From Hippophae tibetana (taxonomy: Eukaryota > Streptophyta > Magnoliopsida > Rosales > Elaeagnaceae), in assembly GCA_037013495.1 (NCBI GenBank), contig CM072810.1, forward strand, positions 51,322,843 to 51,386,842: DNA of 64,000 nt. Reading direction: 5' to 3'. Below are positions 12,657 through 26,860 of the stretch, one piece after another (within the stretch, counting starts at the first letter, position 1; each line of letters begins with the position of its first letter). Below the pieces are notes generated by a model, which made no database searches, was not told the origin of the DNA, and saw nothing but the letters and a program-made list of their open reading frames with translations. The position numbers and the translations under genes are program-made.

Positions 12657-15023
12657 TTCAAAGCTCACACCAAGTCACGAGGATGTTACACCCCGTGCAC
12701 GACACAAGTCATTCTAAATGACACTTGGATACAACATAGAAAGGTTACCCACAACAACGAGCACAGGGATGATACTTATCTCGGTTGCATCATTCCGTCT
12801 CTTGTAACCGAACTTCACCTCGAACTTGTGCTTTTATGGGATACAAATCGGAGATCATGTTTTGATACCAAAGATAGGAAAAATAGCGAATCCTTCCTTC
12901 CTAAAGCTTAAGCTCTCAATACGGGACGCTTGAACGGTCACCCTTAACTTGTTCAAAGCTCACACCAAGTCACGAGGATGTTACCCCCCATGCACGACAC
13001 AAGTCAGTCTAAATGACACTTGGAAACAACATAGAAAGGTTACCCACAACAACGAACGCAGGGATGGTACTTATCTCGGTTGCATCATTCCGTCTCTTGT
13101 AACCGAACTTCACCTCGAACTTGTGCTTTTATGGGATACAAATCGGAGATCATGTTTTGATACCAAAGATAGGAAAAATAGCGAATCCTTCGTTCCTAAA
13201 GCTTAAGCTTTCAATACGGGACACTTGAACGGTCACCTTTAATCCTCGTTCAAACCTCACACCAAGTCACGAGGATGTTACACCCCGTGCACGACACAAG
13301 TAATACTAAATGACACTTGGATACAACATAGAAAGGTTACCCACAACAACGAGCGCAGGGATGGTACTTATCTCGGTTGCATCATTCCGTCTCTTGTAAC
13401 CGAACTTCACCTCAAACTTGTGCTTTTATGGGATACAAATCGGAGATCATGTTTTGATACCAAAGATAGGAAAAATAGCGAATCCTTACTTCCTAAAGCT
13501 TAAGCTCTTAATACGGGACGCTTGAACGGTCACCCTTAACTTGTTCAAAGCTCACACCAAGTCACGAGGAAGTTACCCCCCATGCACGACACAAGTCAAT
13601 CTAAATGACACTTGGAAACAACATAGAAAGGTTACCCACAACAACGAACCCAGGGATGGTCCTTACCTCGGTTGCATCATTCCGTCTCTTTTAAGCGAAC
13701 TTCACCTCTAACTTGTACTTTTATGGGATACAAATCGGAGATCATATTTTGATACCAAACATAGGAAAATAGTTAATCCTTCCTTCCTAAAGCTTAAGCT
13801 TTTCATGCGGGATGCTTGAACTGTCACCCTTAATCCTCGTTCAAAGATCACAACAAGTCACGAGGCTGTTACCCCCCGTGCACGACACAAGTCATTCTAA
13901 ATGACACTTGGAAACAACATAGAAAGGTTACCCACAACAACGAGCGCAGGGATGGTACTTATCTCGGTTGCATCATTCCGTCTCTTGTAAGCGAACTTCA
14001 CCTCTAATTTGTGCTTTTATGGGATACAAATGGGAGATCATATTTTGCTACCAAACATAGGAAAAATAGCTAATCCTTCCTTCCCAAAGCTTAATCTTTC
14101 AATACGGGACGCTTGAACGGTCACCTTTAATCCTCGTTCAAAGCTCACACCAAGTCACGAGGATGTTACACCCCGTGCACGACACAAGTCATTCTAAATG
14201 ACACTTGGATACAACATAGAAAGGTTACCCACAACAACGAGCGCAGGGATGGTACTTATCTCGGTTGCATCATTCCGTCTCTTGTAACCGAACTTCACCT
14301 CGAACTTGTGCTTTTATGGGATACAAATCGGAGATCATGTTTTGATACCAAAGATAGGAAAAATAGCGAATCCTTCCTTCCTAAAGCTTAAGTTCTCAAT
14401 ACGGGACGCTTGAACGGTCACCCTTAACTTGTTCAAAGCCCACACCAAGTCACGAGGATGTTACACCCCGTGCACGACACAAGTCATTCTAAATGACACT
14501 TGGATACAACATAGAAAGGTTACCCACAACAACGAGCGCAGGGATGGTACTTATCTCGGTTGCATCATTCCGTCTCTTGTAACCGAACTTCACCTCGAAC
14601 TTGTGCTTTTATGGGATACAAATCGGAGATCATGTTTTGATACCAAAGATAGGAAAAATAGCGAATCCTTCCTTCCTAAAGCTTAAGCTCTCAATACGGG
14701 ACGCTTGAACGGTCACCCTTAACTTGTTCAAAGCTCACACCAAGTCACGAGGATGTTACCCCCCATGCACGACACAAGTCAGTCTAAATGACACTTGGAA
14801 ACAACATAGAAAGGTTACCCACAACAACGAACCCAGGGATGGTCCTTACCTCGGTTGCATCATTCCGTCTCTTGTAAGCGAACTTCACCTCTAACTTGTG
14901 CTTTTATGGGATACAAATGGGAGATCATATTTTGCTACCAAATATAGGAAAAATAGCTAATCCTTCCTTCCTAAAGCTTAATCTTTCAATACGGGACGCT
15001 TGAACGGTCACCTTTAATCCTCG
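12657..15023 (+). repeat. Second 8-monomer copy H-A/C-D-A-B-C/D-F/C-G/B
   Basis: Starts at 12657, 12952, 13249, 13544, 13840, 14137, 14432 and 14727. The first six match the preceding 8-mer at an offset of 2368 bp, including gggatgatac in H and gggacacttg in A/C. The copies part company at the seventh monomer: F/C (cccacacc then gagcgc) replaces A2 and G/B replaces B. The B at 13840 also has gagcgc and ggtactt patched into a group I monomer. Confidence 0.8.
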
Positions 15024-17986
15024 TTCAAAGCTCACACCAAGTCACGAGGATGTTACACCCCGTGCACGACACAAGCCATTCTAAATGACACTTGGATACA
15101 ACATAGAAAGGGTACCCACAACAACGAGCGCAGGGATGGTACTTATCTCGGTTGCATCATTCCGTCTCTTGTAACCGAACTTCACCTCGAACTTGTGCTT
15201 TTATGGGATACAAATCGGAGATCATGTTTTGATAGCAAAGATAGGAAAAATAGCGAATCCTTCGTTCCTAAAGCTTAAGCTTTCAATACGAGACGCTTGA
15301 ACGGTCACCTTTAATCCTCGTTCAAACCTCACACCAAGTCACGAGGATGTTACACCCCGTGCACGACACAAGTAATTCTAAATGGCACTTGGATACAACA
15401 TAGAAAGGTTACCCACAACAACGAGCGCAAAGATGGTACTTATCTCGGTTGCATCATTCCGTCTCTTATAACCAAACTTCACCTCGAACTTGTGCTTTTA
15501 TGGGATACAAATCGGAGATCATGTTTTCATACCAAAGATAGGAAAAATAGCGAATCCTTCCTTCCTAAAGCTTAAGCTCTCAATACGGGACGCTTGAACG
15601 GTCACCCTTAACTTGTTCAAAGCTCACACCAAGTCACGAGGATGTTACCCCCCATGCACGACACAAGTCAGTCTAAATGACACTTGGAAACAACATAGAA
15701 AGGTTACCCACAACAACGAACCCAGGGATGGTCCTTACCTCGGTTGCATCATTCCGTCTCTTGTAAGCGAACTTCACCTCTAACTTGTACTTTTATGGGA
15801 TACAAATCGGAGATCATATTTTGCTACCAAACATAGGAAAAATAGCTAATCCTTCCTTCTTAAAGCTTAATCTTTCAATACGGGACACTTGAACGGTCAC
15901 CTTTAATAATTGTTCAAAGCTCACACCAAGTCACGAGGATGTTACACCCCGTGCACGACACAAGTCATTCTAAATGACACTTGGAAACAACATAGAAAGG
16001 TTACCCATAACAACGAACCGAGGGATGGTCCTTACCTCGGTTGCATCATTCCGTCTCTTGTAAGCGAAATTCACCTCTAACTTGTGCTTTTATGGGATAC
16101 AAATGGGAGATCATATTTTGCTACCAAACATAGGAAAAATAGCTAATCCTTCCTTCCTAAAGCTTAATCTTTCAATACGGGACGCTTGAACGGTCACCTT
16201 TAATAATTGTTCAAAGCTCACACCAAGTCACGAGGATGTTACACCCCGTGCACGACACAAGTCATTCTAAATGACACTTGGATACAACATAGAAAGGTTA
16301 CCCACAACAACGAGCACAGGGATGATACTTATCTCGGTTGCATCATTCCGTCTCTTGTAACCGAACTTCACCTCGAACTTGTGCTTTTATGGGATACAAA
16401 TCGGAGATCATGTTTTGATACCAAAGATAGGAAAAATAGCGAATCCTTCCTTCCTAAAGCTTAAGCTCTCAATACGGGACGCTTGAACGGTCACCCTTAA
16501 CTTGTTCAAAGCTCACACCAAGTCACGAGGATGTTACCCCCCATGCACGACACAAGTCAGTCTAAATAACACTTGGAAACAACATAGAAAGGTTACCCAC
16601 AACAACGAACCCAAGGATGGTCCTTACCTCGGTTGCATCATTCCGTCTCTTTTAAGCGAACTTCACCTCTAACTTGTACTTTTATGGGATACAAATCGGT
16701 GATCATATTTTGATACCAAACATAGGAAAATAGTTAATCCTTCCTTCCTAAAGCTTAAGCTTTTCATGCGGGATGCTTGAACTGTCACCCTTAATCCTCG
16801 TTCAAAGATCACAACAAGTCACGAGGCTGTTACCCCCCGTGCACGACACAAGTCATTCTAAATGACACTTGGAAACAACATAGAAAGGTTACCCATAACA
16901 ACGAACCCAGGGATGGTCCTTACCTCGGTTGCATCATTCCGTGTCTTGTAAGCGAACTTCACCTCTAACTTGTGCTTTTATGGGATACAAATGGGAGATC
17001 ATATTTTGCTACCAAACATAGGAAAAATAGCTAATCCTTCCTTCCTAAAGCTTAATCTTTCAATACGGGACGCTTGAACGGTCACCTTTAATAATTGTTC
17101 AAAGCTCACACCAAGTCACGAGGATGTTACACCCCGTGCACGACACAAGTCATTCTAAATGACACTTGGATACAACATAGAAAGGTTACCCACAACAACG
17201 AGCACAGGGATGATACTTATCTCGGTTGCATCATTCCGTCTCTTGTAACCGAACTTCACCTCGAACTTGTGCTTTTATGGGATACAAATCGGAGATCATG
17301 TTTTGATACCAAAGATAGGAAAAATAGCGAATCCTTCCTTCCTAAAGCTTAAGCTCTCAATACGGGACGCTCGAACGGTCACCCTTAACTTGTTCAAAGC
17401 TCACACCAAGTCACGAGGATGTTACCCCCCATGCACGACACAAGTCAGTCTAAATGACACTTGGAAACAACATAGAAAGGTTACCCACAACAACGAACCC
17501 AGGGATGGTCCTTACCTCGGTTGCATCATTCCGTCTCTTTTAAGCGAACTTCACCTCTAACTTGTGCTTTTATGGGATACAAATGGGAGATCATATTTTG
17601 CTACCAAACATAGGAAAAATAGCTAATCCTTCCTTCCTAAAGCTTAATCTTTCAATACGGGACGCTTGAACGGTCACCTTTAATCCTCGTTCAAAGCTCA
17701 CACCAAGTCACGAGGATGTTACACCCCGTGCACGACACAAGTCATTCTAAATGACACTTGGATACAACATAGAAAGGTTACCCACAACAACGAGCGCAGG
17801 GATGGTACTTATCTCGGTTGCATCATTCCGTCTCTTGTAACCGAACTTCACCTCGAACTTGTGCTTTTATGGGATACAAATCGGAGATCATGTTTTGATA
17901 CCAAACATAGGAAAAATAGCGAATCCTTCGTTCCTAAAGCTTAAGCTTTCAATACGAGACGCTTGAACGGTCACCTTTAATCCTCG
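15024..17986 (+). repeat. 10-monomer block C-D-G-H/B-H-A-B-H-A/B-C
   Basis: Starts at 15024, 15321, 15616, 15913, 16210, 16505, 16801, 17098, 17393 and 17690. H occurs at 16210 and 17098, both with gggatgatac. B joins H directly at 16801/17098 as in the 2890 unit. A 97-codon frame at 17267-17560 bridges two monomers because one of them has gacgctcg where others have gacgcttg, removing a stop. This has no evident meaning. Confidence 0.78.
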
Positions 17987-20352
17987 TTCAAACCTCACAC
18001 CAAGTCACGAGGATGTTACACCCCGTGCACGACACAAGTAATTCTAAATGACACTTGGATACAACATAGAAAGGTTACCCACAACAACGAGCGCAAAGAT
18101 GGTACTTATCTCGGTTGCATCATTCCGTCTCTTGTAACCGAACTTCACCTCGAACTTGTGCTTTTATGGGATACAAATCGGAGATCATGTTTTGATACCA
18201 AAGATAGGAAAAATAGCGAATCCTTCCTTCCTAAAGCTTAAGCTCTCAATACGGGACGCTTGAACGGTCACCCTTAACTTGTTCAAAGCTCACACCAAGT
18301 CACGAGGATGTTACCCCCCATGCACGACACAAGTCAGTCTAAATGACACTTGGAAACAACATAGAAAGGTTACCCACAACAACGAACCCAGGGATGGTCC
18401 TTACCTCGGTTGCATCATTCCGTCTCTTGTAAGCGAACTTCACCTCTAACTTGTACTTTTATGGGATACAAATCGGAGATCATATTTTGCTACCAAACAT
18501 AGGAAAAATAGCTAATCCTTCCTTCCTAAATCTTAATCTTTCAATACGGGACGCTTGAACGGTCACCTTTAATAATTGTTCAAAGCTCACACCAAGTCAC
18601 GAGGATGTTACACCCCGTGCACGACACAAGTCATTCTAAATGACACTTGGATACAACATAGAAAGGTTACCCACAACAACGAGCACAGGGATGGTACTTA
18701 TCTCGGTTGCATCATTCCGTCTCTTGTAACCGAACTTCACCTCGAACTTGTGCTTTTATGGGATACAAATCGGAGATCATGTTTTGATACCAAAGATAGG
18801 AAAAATAGCGAATCCTTCCTTCCTAAAGCTTAAGCTCTCAATACGGGACGCTTGAACGGTCACCCTTAACTTGTTCAAAGCTCACACCAAGTCACGAGGA
18901 TGTTACCCCCCATGCACGACACAAGTCAGTCTAAATGACACTTGGAAACAACATAGAAAGGTTACCCACAACAACGAACCCAGGGATGGTCCTTACCTCG
19001 GTTGCATCATTCCGTCTCTTGTAAGCGAACTTCACCTCTAACTTGTACTTTTATGGGATACAAATCGGAGATCATATTTTGATAACAAACATAGGAAAAT
19101 AGTTAATCCTTCCTTCCTAAAGCTTAAGCTTTCCATGCGGGATGCTTGAGCTGTCACCCTTAATCCTCGTTCAAAGATCACAACAAGTCACGAGGCTGTT
19201 ACCCCCCGTGCACGACACAAGTCATTCTAAATGACACTTGGAAACAACATAGAAAGGTTACCCACAACAACGAGCCCAGGGATGGTACTTACCTTGGTTG
19301 CATCATTCCGTCTCTTGTAACCGAACACCACCGGGAACTTGTGCTTTTATGAGATACAAATCGGAGATCATGTTTTGATACCAAATATAGGAAAAATAGC
19401 GAATCCTTCCTTCCTAAAGCTTAAGCTTTCAATACGGGACGCTTGAACGGTCACCCTTAACTTGTTCAAAGCCCACACCAAGTCACGAGGATGTTACACC
19501 CCGTGCACGACACAAGTCATTCTAAATGACACTTGGCTACAACATAGAAAGGTTACCCACAACAACGAGTGCATGGATGGTACTTATCTCGGTTGCATCA
19601 TTCCGTCTCTTGTAACCGAACTTCACCTCAAACTTGTGCTTTTATGGGATACAAATCGGAGATCATGTTTTGATACCAAAGATAGGAAAAATAGCGAATC
19701 CTTCCTTCCTAAAGCTTAAGCTCTCAATACGGGACGCTTGAACGGTCACCCTTAACTTGTTCAAAGCTCACACCAAGTCACGAGGATGTTACACCCCATG
19801 CACGACACAAGTCAGTCTAAATGACACTTGGAAACAACATAGAAAGGTTACCCACAACAACGAACCCAGGGATGGTCCTTACCTCGGTTGCATCATTCCG
19901 TCTCTTTTAAGCGAACTTCACCTCTAACTTGTACTTTTATGGGATACAAATCGGAGATCATATTTTGATACCAAACATAGGAAAATAGTTAATCCTTCCT
20001 TCCTAAAGCTTAAGCTTTTCATGCGGGATGCTTGAACTATCACCCTTAATCCTCGTTCAAAGATCACAACAAGTCACGAGGCTGTTACCCCCCGTGCACG
20101 ACACAAGTCATTCTAAATGACACTTGCAAACAACATAGAAAGGTTACCCACAACAACGAGCGCAGGGATGGTACTTATCTCGGTTGCATCATTCCGTCTC
20201 TTGTAACCGAACTTCACCTCGAACTTGTGCTTTTATGGGATACAAATCGGAGATCATGTTTTGATACCAAACATAGGAAAAATAGCGAATCCTTCGTTCC
20301 TAAAGCTTAAGCTTTCAATACGAGACGCTTGAACGGTCACCTTTAATCCTCG
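17987..20352 (+). repeat. 8-mer D-G-H-A2-E-F-A-B/C (2366 bp)
   Basis: D starts at 17987 and the next D of the same form starts at 20353. Private variants shared at a 2366-bp offset include cctaaatctta in G, gagcgcaaag in D and gatgcttgagc in A2. F has the private ttggctac form. B/C at 20056 is a fusion with cacttgcaaac followed by gagcgc and ccttcgttcc. Confidence 0.85.
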
Positions 20353-21830
20353 TTCAAACCTCACACCAAGTCACGAGGATGTTACACCCCGTGCACGACA
20401 CAAGTAATTCTAAATGACACTTGGATACAACATAGAAAGGTTACCCACAACAACGAGCGCAAAGATGGTACTTATCTCGGTTGCATCATTCCGTCTCTTG
20501 TAACCGAACTTCACCTCGAACTTGTGCTTTTATGGGATACAAATCGGAGATCATGTTTTGATACCAAAGATAGGAAAAATAGCGAATCCTTCCTTCCTAA
20601 AGCTTAAGCTCTCAATACGGGACGCTTGAACGGTCACCCTTAACTTGTTCAAAGCTCACACCAAGTCACGAGGATGTTACCCCCCATGCACGACACAAGT
20701 CAGTCTAAATGACACTTGGAAACAACATAGAAAGGTTACCCACAACAACGAACCCAGGGATGGTCCTTACCTCGGTTGCATCATTCCGTCTCTTGTAAGC
20801 GAACTTCACCTCTAACTTGTACTTTTATGGGATACAAATCGGAGATCATATTTTGCTACCAAACATAGGAAAAATAGCTAATCCTTCCTTCCTAAATCTT
20901 AATCTTTCAATACGGGACGCTTGAACGGTCACCTTTAATAATTGTTCAAAGCTCACACCAAGTCACGAGGATGTTACACCCCGTGCACGACACAAGTCAT
21001 TCTAAATGACACTTGGATACAACATAGAAAGGTTACCCACAACAACGAGCACAGGGATGGTACTTATCTCGGTTGCATCATTCCGTCTCTTGTAACCGAA
21101 CTTCACCTCGAACTTGTGCTTTTATGGGATACAAATCGGAGATCATGTTTTGATACCAAAGATAGGAAAAATAGCGAATCCTTCCTTCCTAAAGCTTAAG
21201 CTCTCAATACGGGACGCTTGAACGGTCACCCTTAACTTGTTCAAAGCTCACACCAAGTCACGAGGATGTTACCCCCCATGCACGACACAAGTCAGTCTAA
21301 ATGACACTTGGAAACAACATAGAAAGGTTACCCACAACAACGAACCCAGGGATGGTCCTTACCTCGGTTGCATCATTCCGTCTCTTGTAAGCGAACTTCA
21401 CCTCTAACTTGTACTTTTATGGGATACAAATCGGAGATCATATTTTGATAACAAACATAGGAAAATAGTTAATCCTTCCTTCCTAAAGCTTAAGCATTCC
21501 ATGCGGGATGCTTGAGCTGTCACCCTTAATCCTCGTTCAAAGATCACAACAAGTCACGAGGCTGTTACCCCCCGTGCACGACACAAGTCATTCTAAATGA
21601 CACTTGGAAACAACATAGAAAGGTTACCCACAACAACGAGCCCAGGGATGGTACTTACCTTGGTTGCATCATTCCGTCTCTTGTAACCGAACACCACCGG
21701 GAACTTGTGCTTTTATGAGATACAAATCGGAGATCATGTTTTGATACCAAATATAGGAAAAATAGCGAATCCTTCCTTCCTAAAGCTTAAGCTTTCAATA
21801 CGGGACGCTTGAACGGTCACCCTTAACTTG
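20353..21830 (+). repeat. Second, partial copy of the 8-mer: D-G-H-A2-E
   Basis: Monomers at 20353, 20648, 20945, 21240 and 21536 repeat the preceding 8-mer. The shared cctaaatctta (G) and gcttgagctg (A2) variants are present. The next F and A continue the match, but the following B is unfused (gaaccc), unlike B/C at 20056. The copies therefore diverge in that B. Confidence 0.85.
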
Positions 21831-23901
21831 TTCAAAGCCCACACCAAGTCACGAGGATGTTACACCCCGTGCACGACACAAGTCATTCTAAATGACACTT
21901 GGCTACAACATAGAAAGGTTACCCACAACAACGAGTGCATGGATGGTACTTATCTCGGTTGCATCATTCCGTCTCTTGTAACCGAACTTCACCTCAAACT
22001 TGTGCTTTTATGGGATACAAATCGGAGATCATGTTTTGATACCAAAGATAGGAAAAATAGCGAATCCTTCCTTCCTAAAGCTTAAGCTCTCAATACGGGA
22101 CGCTTGAACGGTCACCCTTAACTTGTTCAAAGCTCACACCAAGTCACGAGGATGTTACACCCCATGCACGACACAAGTCAGTCTAAATGACACTTGGAAA
22201 CAACATAGAAAGGTTACCCACAACAACGAACCCAGGGATGGTCCTTACCTCGGTTGCATCATTCCGTCTCTTTTAAGCGAACTTCACCTCTAACTTGTAC
22301 TTTTATGGGATACAAATCGGAGATCATATTTTGATACCAAACATAGGAAAATAGTTAATCCTTCCTTCCTAAAGCTTAAGCTTTTCATGCGGGATGCTTG
22401 AACTATCACCCTTAATCCTCGTTCAAAGATCACAACAAGTCACGAGGCTGTTACCCCCCGTGCACGACACAAGTCATTCTAAATGACACTTGCAAACAAC
22501 ATAGAAAGGTTACCCACAACAACGAACCCAGGGATGGTCCTTACCTCGGTTGCATCATTCCGTCTCTTGTAAGCGAACTTCACCTCTAACTTGTGCTTTT
22601 ATGGGATACAAATGGGAGATCATATTTTGCTACCAAACATAGGAAAAATAGCTAATCCTTCCTTCCTAAAGCTTAATCTTTCAATACGGGACGCTTGAAC
22701 GGTCACCTTTAATCCTCGTTCAAAGCTCACACCAAGTCACGAGGATGTTACACCCCGTGCACGACACAAGTCATTCTAAATGACACTTGGATACAACATA
22801 GAGAGGTTACCCACAACAACGAGCGCAGGGATGGTACTTATCTCGGTTGCATCATTCCGTCTCTTGTAACCGAACTTCACCTCGAACTTGTGCTTTTATG
22901 GGATACAAATCGGAGATCATGTTTTGATACCAAAGATAGGAAAAATAGCGAATCCTTCGTTCCTAAAGCTTAAGCTTTCAATACGGGACGCTTGAACGGT
23001 CACCTTTAATCCTCGTTCAAACCTCACACCAAGTCAAGAGGATGTTACACCCCGTGCACGACACAAGTAATTCTAAATGACACTTGGATACAACATAGAA
23101 CGGTTACCCACAACAACGAGCGCAGGGATGGTACTTATCTCGGTTGCATCATTCCGTCTCTTGTAACCGAACTTCACCTCAAACTTGTGCTTTTATGGGA
23201 TACAAATCAGAGATCATGTTTTGATACCAAAGATAGGAAAAATAGCGAATCCTTCCTTCCTAAAGCTTAAGCTCTCAATACGGGACGCTTGAACGGTCAC
23301 CCTTAACTTGTTCAAAGCTCACACCATGTCACGAGGATGTTACCCCCCATGCACGACACAAGTCAGTCTAAATGACACTTGGAAACAACATAGAAAGGTT
23401 ACCCACAACAACGAACCCAGGGATGGTCCTTACCTCTGTTGCATCATTCCGTCTCTTTTAAGCGAACTTCACCTCTAACTTGTACTTTTATGGGATACAA
23501 ATCGGAGATCATATTTTGATACCAAACATAGGAAAATAGTTAATACTTCCTTCCTAAAGCTTAAGCTTTTCATGCGGGATGCTTGAACTATCACCCTTAA
23601 TCCTCGTTCAAAGTTCACAACAAGTCACGAGGCTGTTACCCCCCGTGCACGACACAAGTCATTCTAAATGACACTTGGAAATAACATAGAAAGGTTACCC
23701 ACAACAACGAACCCAGGGATGGTCCTTACCTCGGTTGCATCATTCCGTCTCTTGTAAGCGAACTTCACCTCTAACTTGTGCTTTTATGGGATACAAATGG
23801 GAGATCATATTTTGCTACCAAACATAGGAAAAATAGCTAATCCTTCCTTCCTAAAGCTTAATCTTTCAATACGGGACGCTTGAACGGTCACCCTTAACTT
23901 G
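21831..23901 (+). repeat. 7-mer F-A-B-C-D-A-B/E, copy 1 (2071 bp)
   Basis: Starts at 21831, 22126, 22422, 22719, 23016, 23311 and 23607. Private markers are ttggctac in F, agagagg in C, caagagg, acggtt and atcagag in D, caccatgtc and cctctgttg in the second A, and gaaataac in the last B. All recur at +2071 bp. The last B ends with cccttaactt instead of cctttaatcc, which marks the junction of the duplication. Confidence 0.9.
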
Positions 23902-26860
23902 TTCAAAGCCCACACCAAGTCACGAGGATGTTACACCCCGTGCACGACACAAGTCATTCTAAATGACACTTGGCTACAACATAGAAAGGTTACCCACAAC
24001 AACGAGTGCATGGATGGTACTTATCTCGGTTGCATCATTCCGTCTCTTGTAACCGAACTTCACCTCAAACTTGTGCTTTTATGGGATACAAATCGGAGAT
24101 CATGTTTTGATACCAAAGATAGGAAAAATAGCGAATCCTTCCTTCCTAAAGCTTAAGCTCTCAATACGGGACGCTTGAACGGTCACCCTTAACTTGTTCA
24201 AAGCTCACACCAAGTCACGAGGATGTTACACCCCATGCACGACACAAGTCAGTCTAAATGACACTTGGAAACAACATAGAAAGGTTACCCACAACAACGA
24301 ACCCAGGGATGGTCCTTACCTCGGTTGCATCATTCCGTCTCTTTTAAGCGAACTTCACCTCTAACTTGTACTTTTATGGGATACAAATCGGAGATCATAT
24401 TTTGATACCAAACATAGGAAAATAGTTAATCCTTCCTTCCTAAAGCTTAAGCTTTTCATGCGGGATGCTTGAACTATCACCCTTAATCCTCGTTCAAAGA
24501 TCACAACAAGTCACGAGGCTGTTACCCCCCGTGCACGACACAAGTCATTCTAAATGACACTTGCAAACAACATAGAAAGGTTACCCACAACAACGAACCC
24601 AGGGATGGTCCTTACCTCGGTTGCATCATTCCGTCTCTTGTAAGCGAACTTCACCTCTAACTTGTGCTTTTATGGGATACAAATGGGAGATCATATTTTG
24701 CTACCAAACATAGGAAAAATAGCTAATCCTTCCTTCCTAAAGCTTAATCTTTCAATACGGGACGCTTGAACGGTCACCTTTAATCCTCGTTCAAAGCTCA
24801 CACCAAGTCACGAGGATGTTACACCCCGTGCACGACACAAGTCATTCTAAATGACACTTGGATACAACATAGAGAGGTTACCCACAACAACGAGCGCAGG
24901 GATGGTACTTATCTCGGTTGCATCATTCCGTCTCTTGTAACCGAACTTCACCTCGAACTTGTGCTTTTATGGGATACAAATCGGAGATCATGTTTTGATA
25001 CCAAAGATAGGAAAAATAGCGAATCCTTCGTTCCTAAAGCTTAAGCTTTCAATACGGGACGCTTGAACGGTCACCTTTAATCCTCGTTCAAACCTCACAC
25101 CAAGTCAAGAGGATGTTACACCCCGTGCACGACACAAGTAATTCTAAATGACACTTGGATACAACATAGAACGGTTACCCACAACAACGAGCGCAGGGAT
25201 GGTACTTATCTCGGTTGCATCATTCCGTCTCTTGTAACCGAACTTCACCTCAAACTTGTGCTTTTATGGGATACAAATCAGAGATCATGTTTTGATACCA
25301 AAGATAGGAAAAATAGCGAATCCTTCCTTCCTAAAGCTTAAGCTCTCAATACGGGACGCTTGAACGGTCACCCTTAACTTGTTCAAAGCTCACACCATGT
25401 CACGAGGATGTTACCCCCCATGCACGACACAAGTCAGTCTAAATGACACTTGGAAACAACATAGAAAGGTTACCCACAACAACGAACCCAGGGATGGTCC
25501 TTACCTCTGTTGCATCATTCCGTCTCTTTTAAGCGAACTTCACCTCTAACTTGTACTTTTATGGGATACAAATCGGAGATCATATTTTGATACCAAACAT
25601 AGGAAAATAGTTAATACTTCCTTCCTAAAGCTTAAGCTTTTCATGCGGGATGCTTGAACTATCACCCTTAATCCTCGTTCAAAGTTCACAACAAGTCACG
25701 AGGCTGTTACCCCCCGTGCACGACACAAATCATTCTAAATGACACTTGGAAATAACATAGAAAGGTTACCCACAACAACGAACCCAGGGATGGTCCTTAC
25801 CTCGGTTGCATCATTCCGTCTCTTGTAAGCGAACTTCACCTCTAACTTGTGCTTTTATGGGATACAAATGGGAGATCATATTTTGCTACCAAACATAGGA
25901 AAAATAGCTAATCCTTCCTTCCTAAAGCTTAATCTTTCAATACGGGACGCTTGAACGGTCACCTTTAATCCTCGTTCAAAGCTCACACCAAGTCACGAGG
26001 ATATTACACCCCGTGCAGGACACAAGTCATTCTAAATGACACTTGGATACAACATAGAAAGGTTACGCACAACAACGAGCGCAGAGATGGTACTTATCTC
26101 GGTTGCATCATTCCGTCTCTTGTAACCGAACTTCACCTCGAACTTGTGCTTTTATGGGATACAAATCGGAGATCATGTTTTGATACCAAAGATAGGAAAA
26201 ATAGCGAATCCTTCCTTCCTAAAGCTTAAGCTCTCAATACGGGACGCTTGAACGGTCACCCTTAACTTGTTCAAAGCTCACACCAAGTCACGAGGATGTT
26301 ACCCCCCATGCACGACACAAGTCAGTCTAAATGACACTTGGAAACAACATAGAAAGGTTACCCACAACAACGAACCCAGGGATGGTCCTTACCTCGGTTG
26401 CATCATTCCGTCTCTTGTAAGCGAACTTCACCTCTAACTTGTACTTTTATGGGATACAAATCGGAGATCATATTTTGATAACAAACATAGGAAAATAGTT
26501 AATCCTTCCTTCCTAAAGCTTAAGCTTTCCATGCGGGATGCTTGAGCTGTCACCCTTAATCCTCGTTCAAAGATCACAACAAGTCACGAGGCTGTTACCC
26601 CCCGTGCACGACACAAGTCATTCTAAATGACACTTGGAAACAACATAGAAAGGTTACCCACAACAACGAGCCCAGGGATGGTACTTACCTTGGTTGCATC
26701 ATTCCGTCTCTTGTAACCGAACACCACCGGGAACTTGTGCTTTTATGAGATACAAATCGGAGATCATGTTTTGATACCAAATATAGGAAAAATAGCGAAT
26801 CCTTCCTTCCTAAAGCTTAAGCTTTCAATACGGGACGCTTGAACGGTCACCCTTAACTTG
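23902..26860 (+). repeat. 7-mer copy 2 extended to a 10-mer: F-A-B-C-D-A-B-C-A2-E
   Basis: The first seven monomers repeat 21831-23901 with all the listed private variants; one visible difference is cacaaatcatt at 25727 against cacaagtcatt. The block continues into C (gcaggac, ttacgcac), A2 and E. This is likely the ancestral arrangement, and copy 1 arose by duplication of its first seven members. Confidence 0.88.

Noticed and set aside
17267..17560. 97-codon frame bridging two monomers
   Set aside because: It arises from one base change (gacgctcg for gacgcttg) that removes a stop at the monomer join; TTG start; single occurrence.
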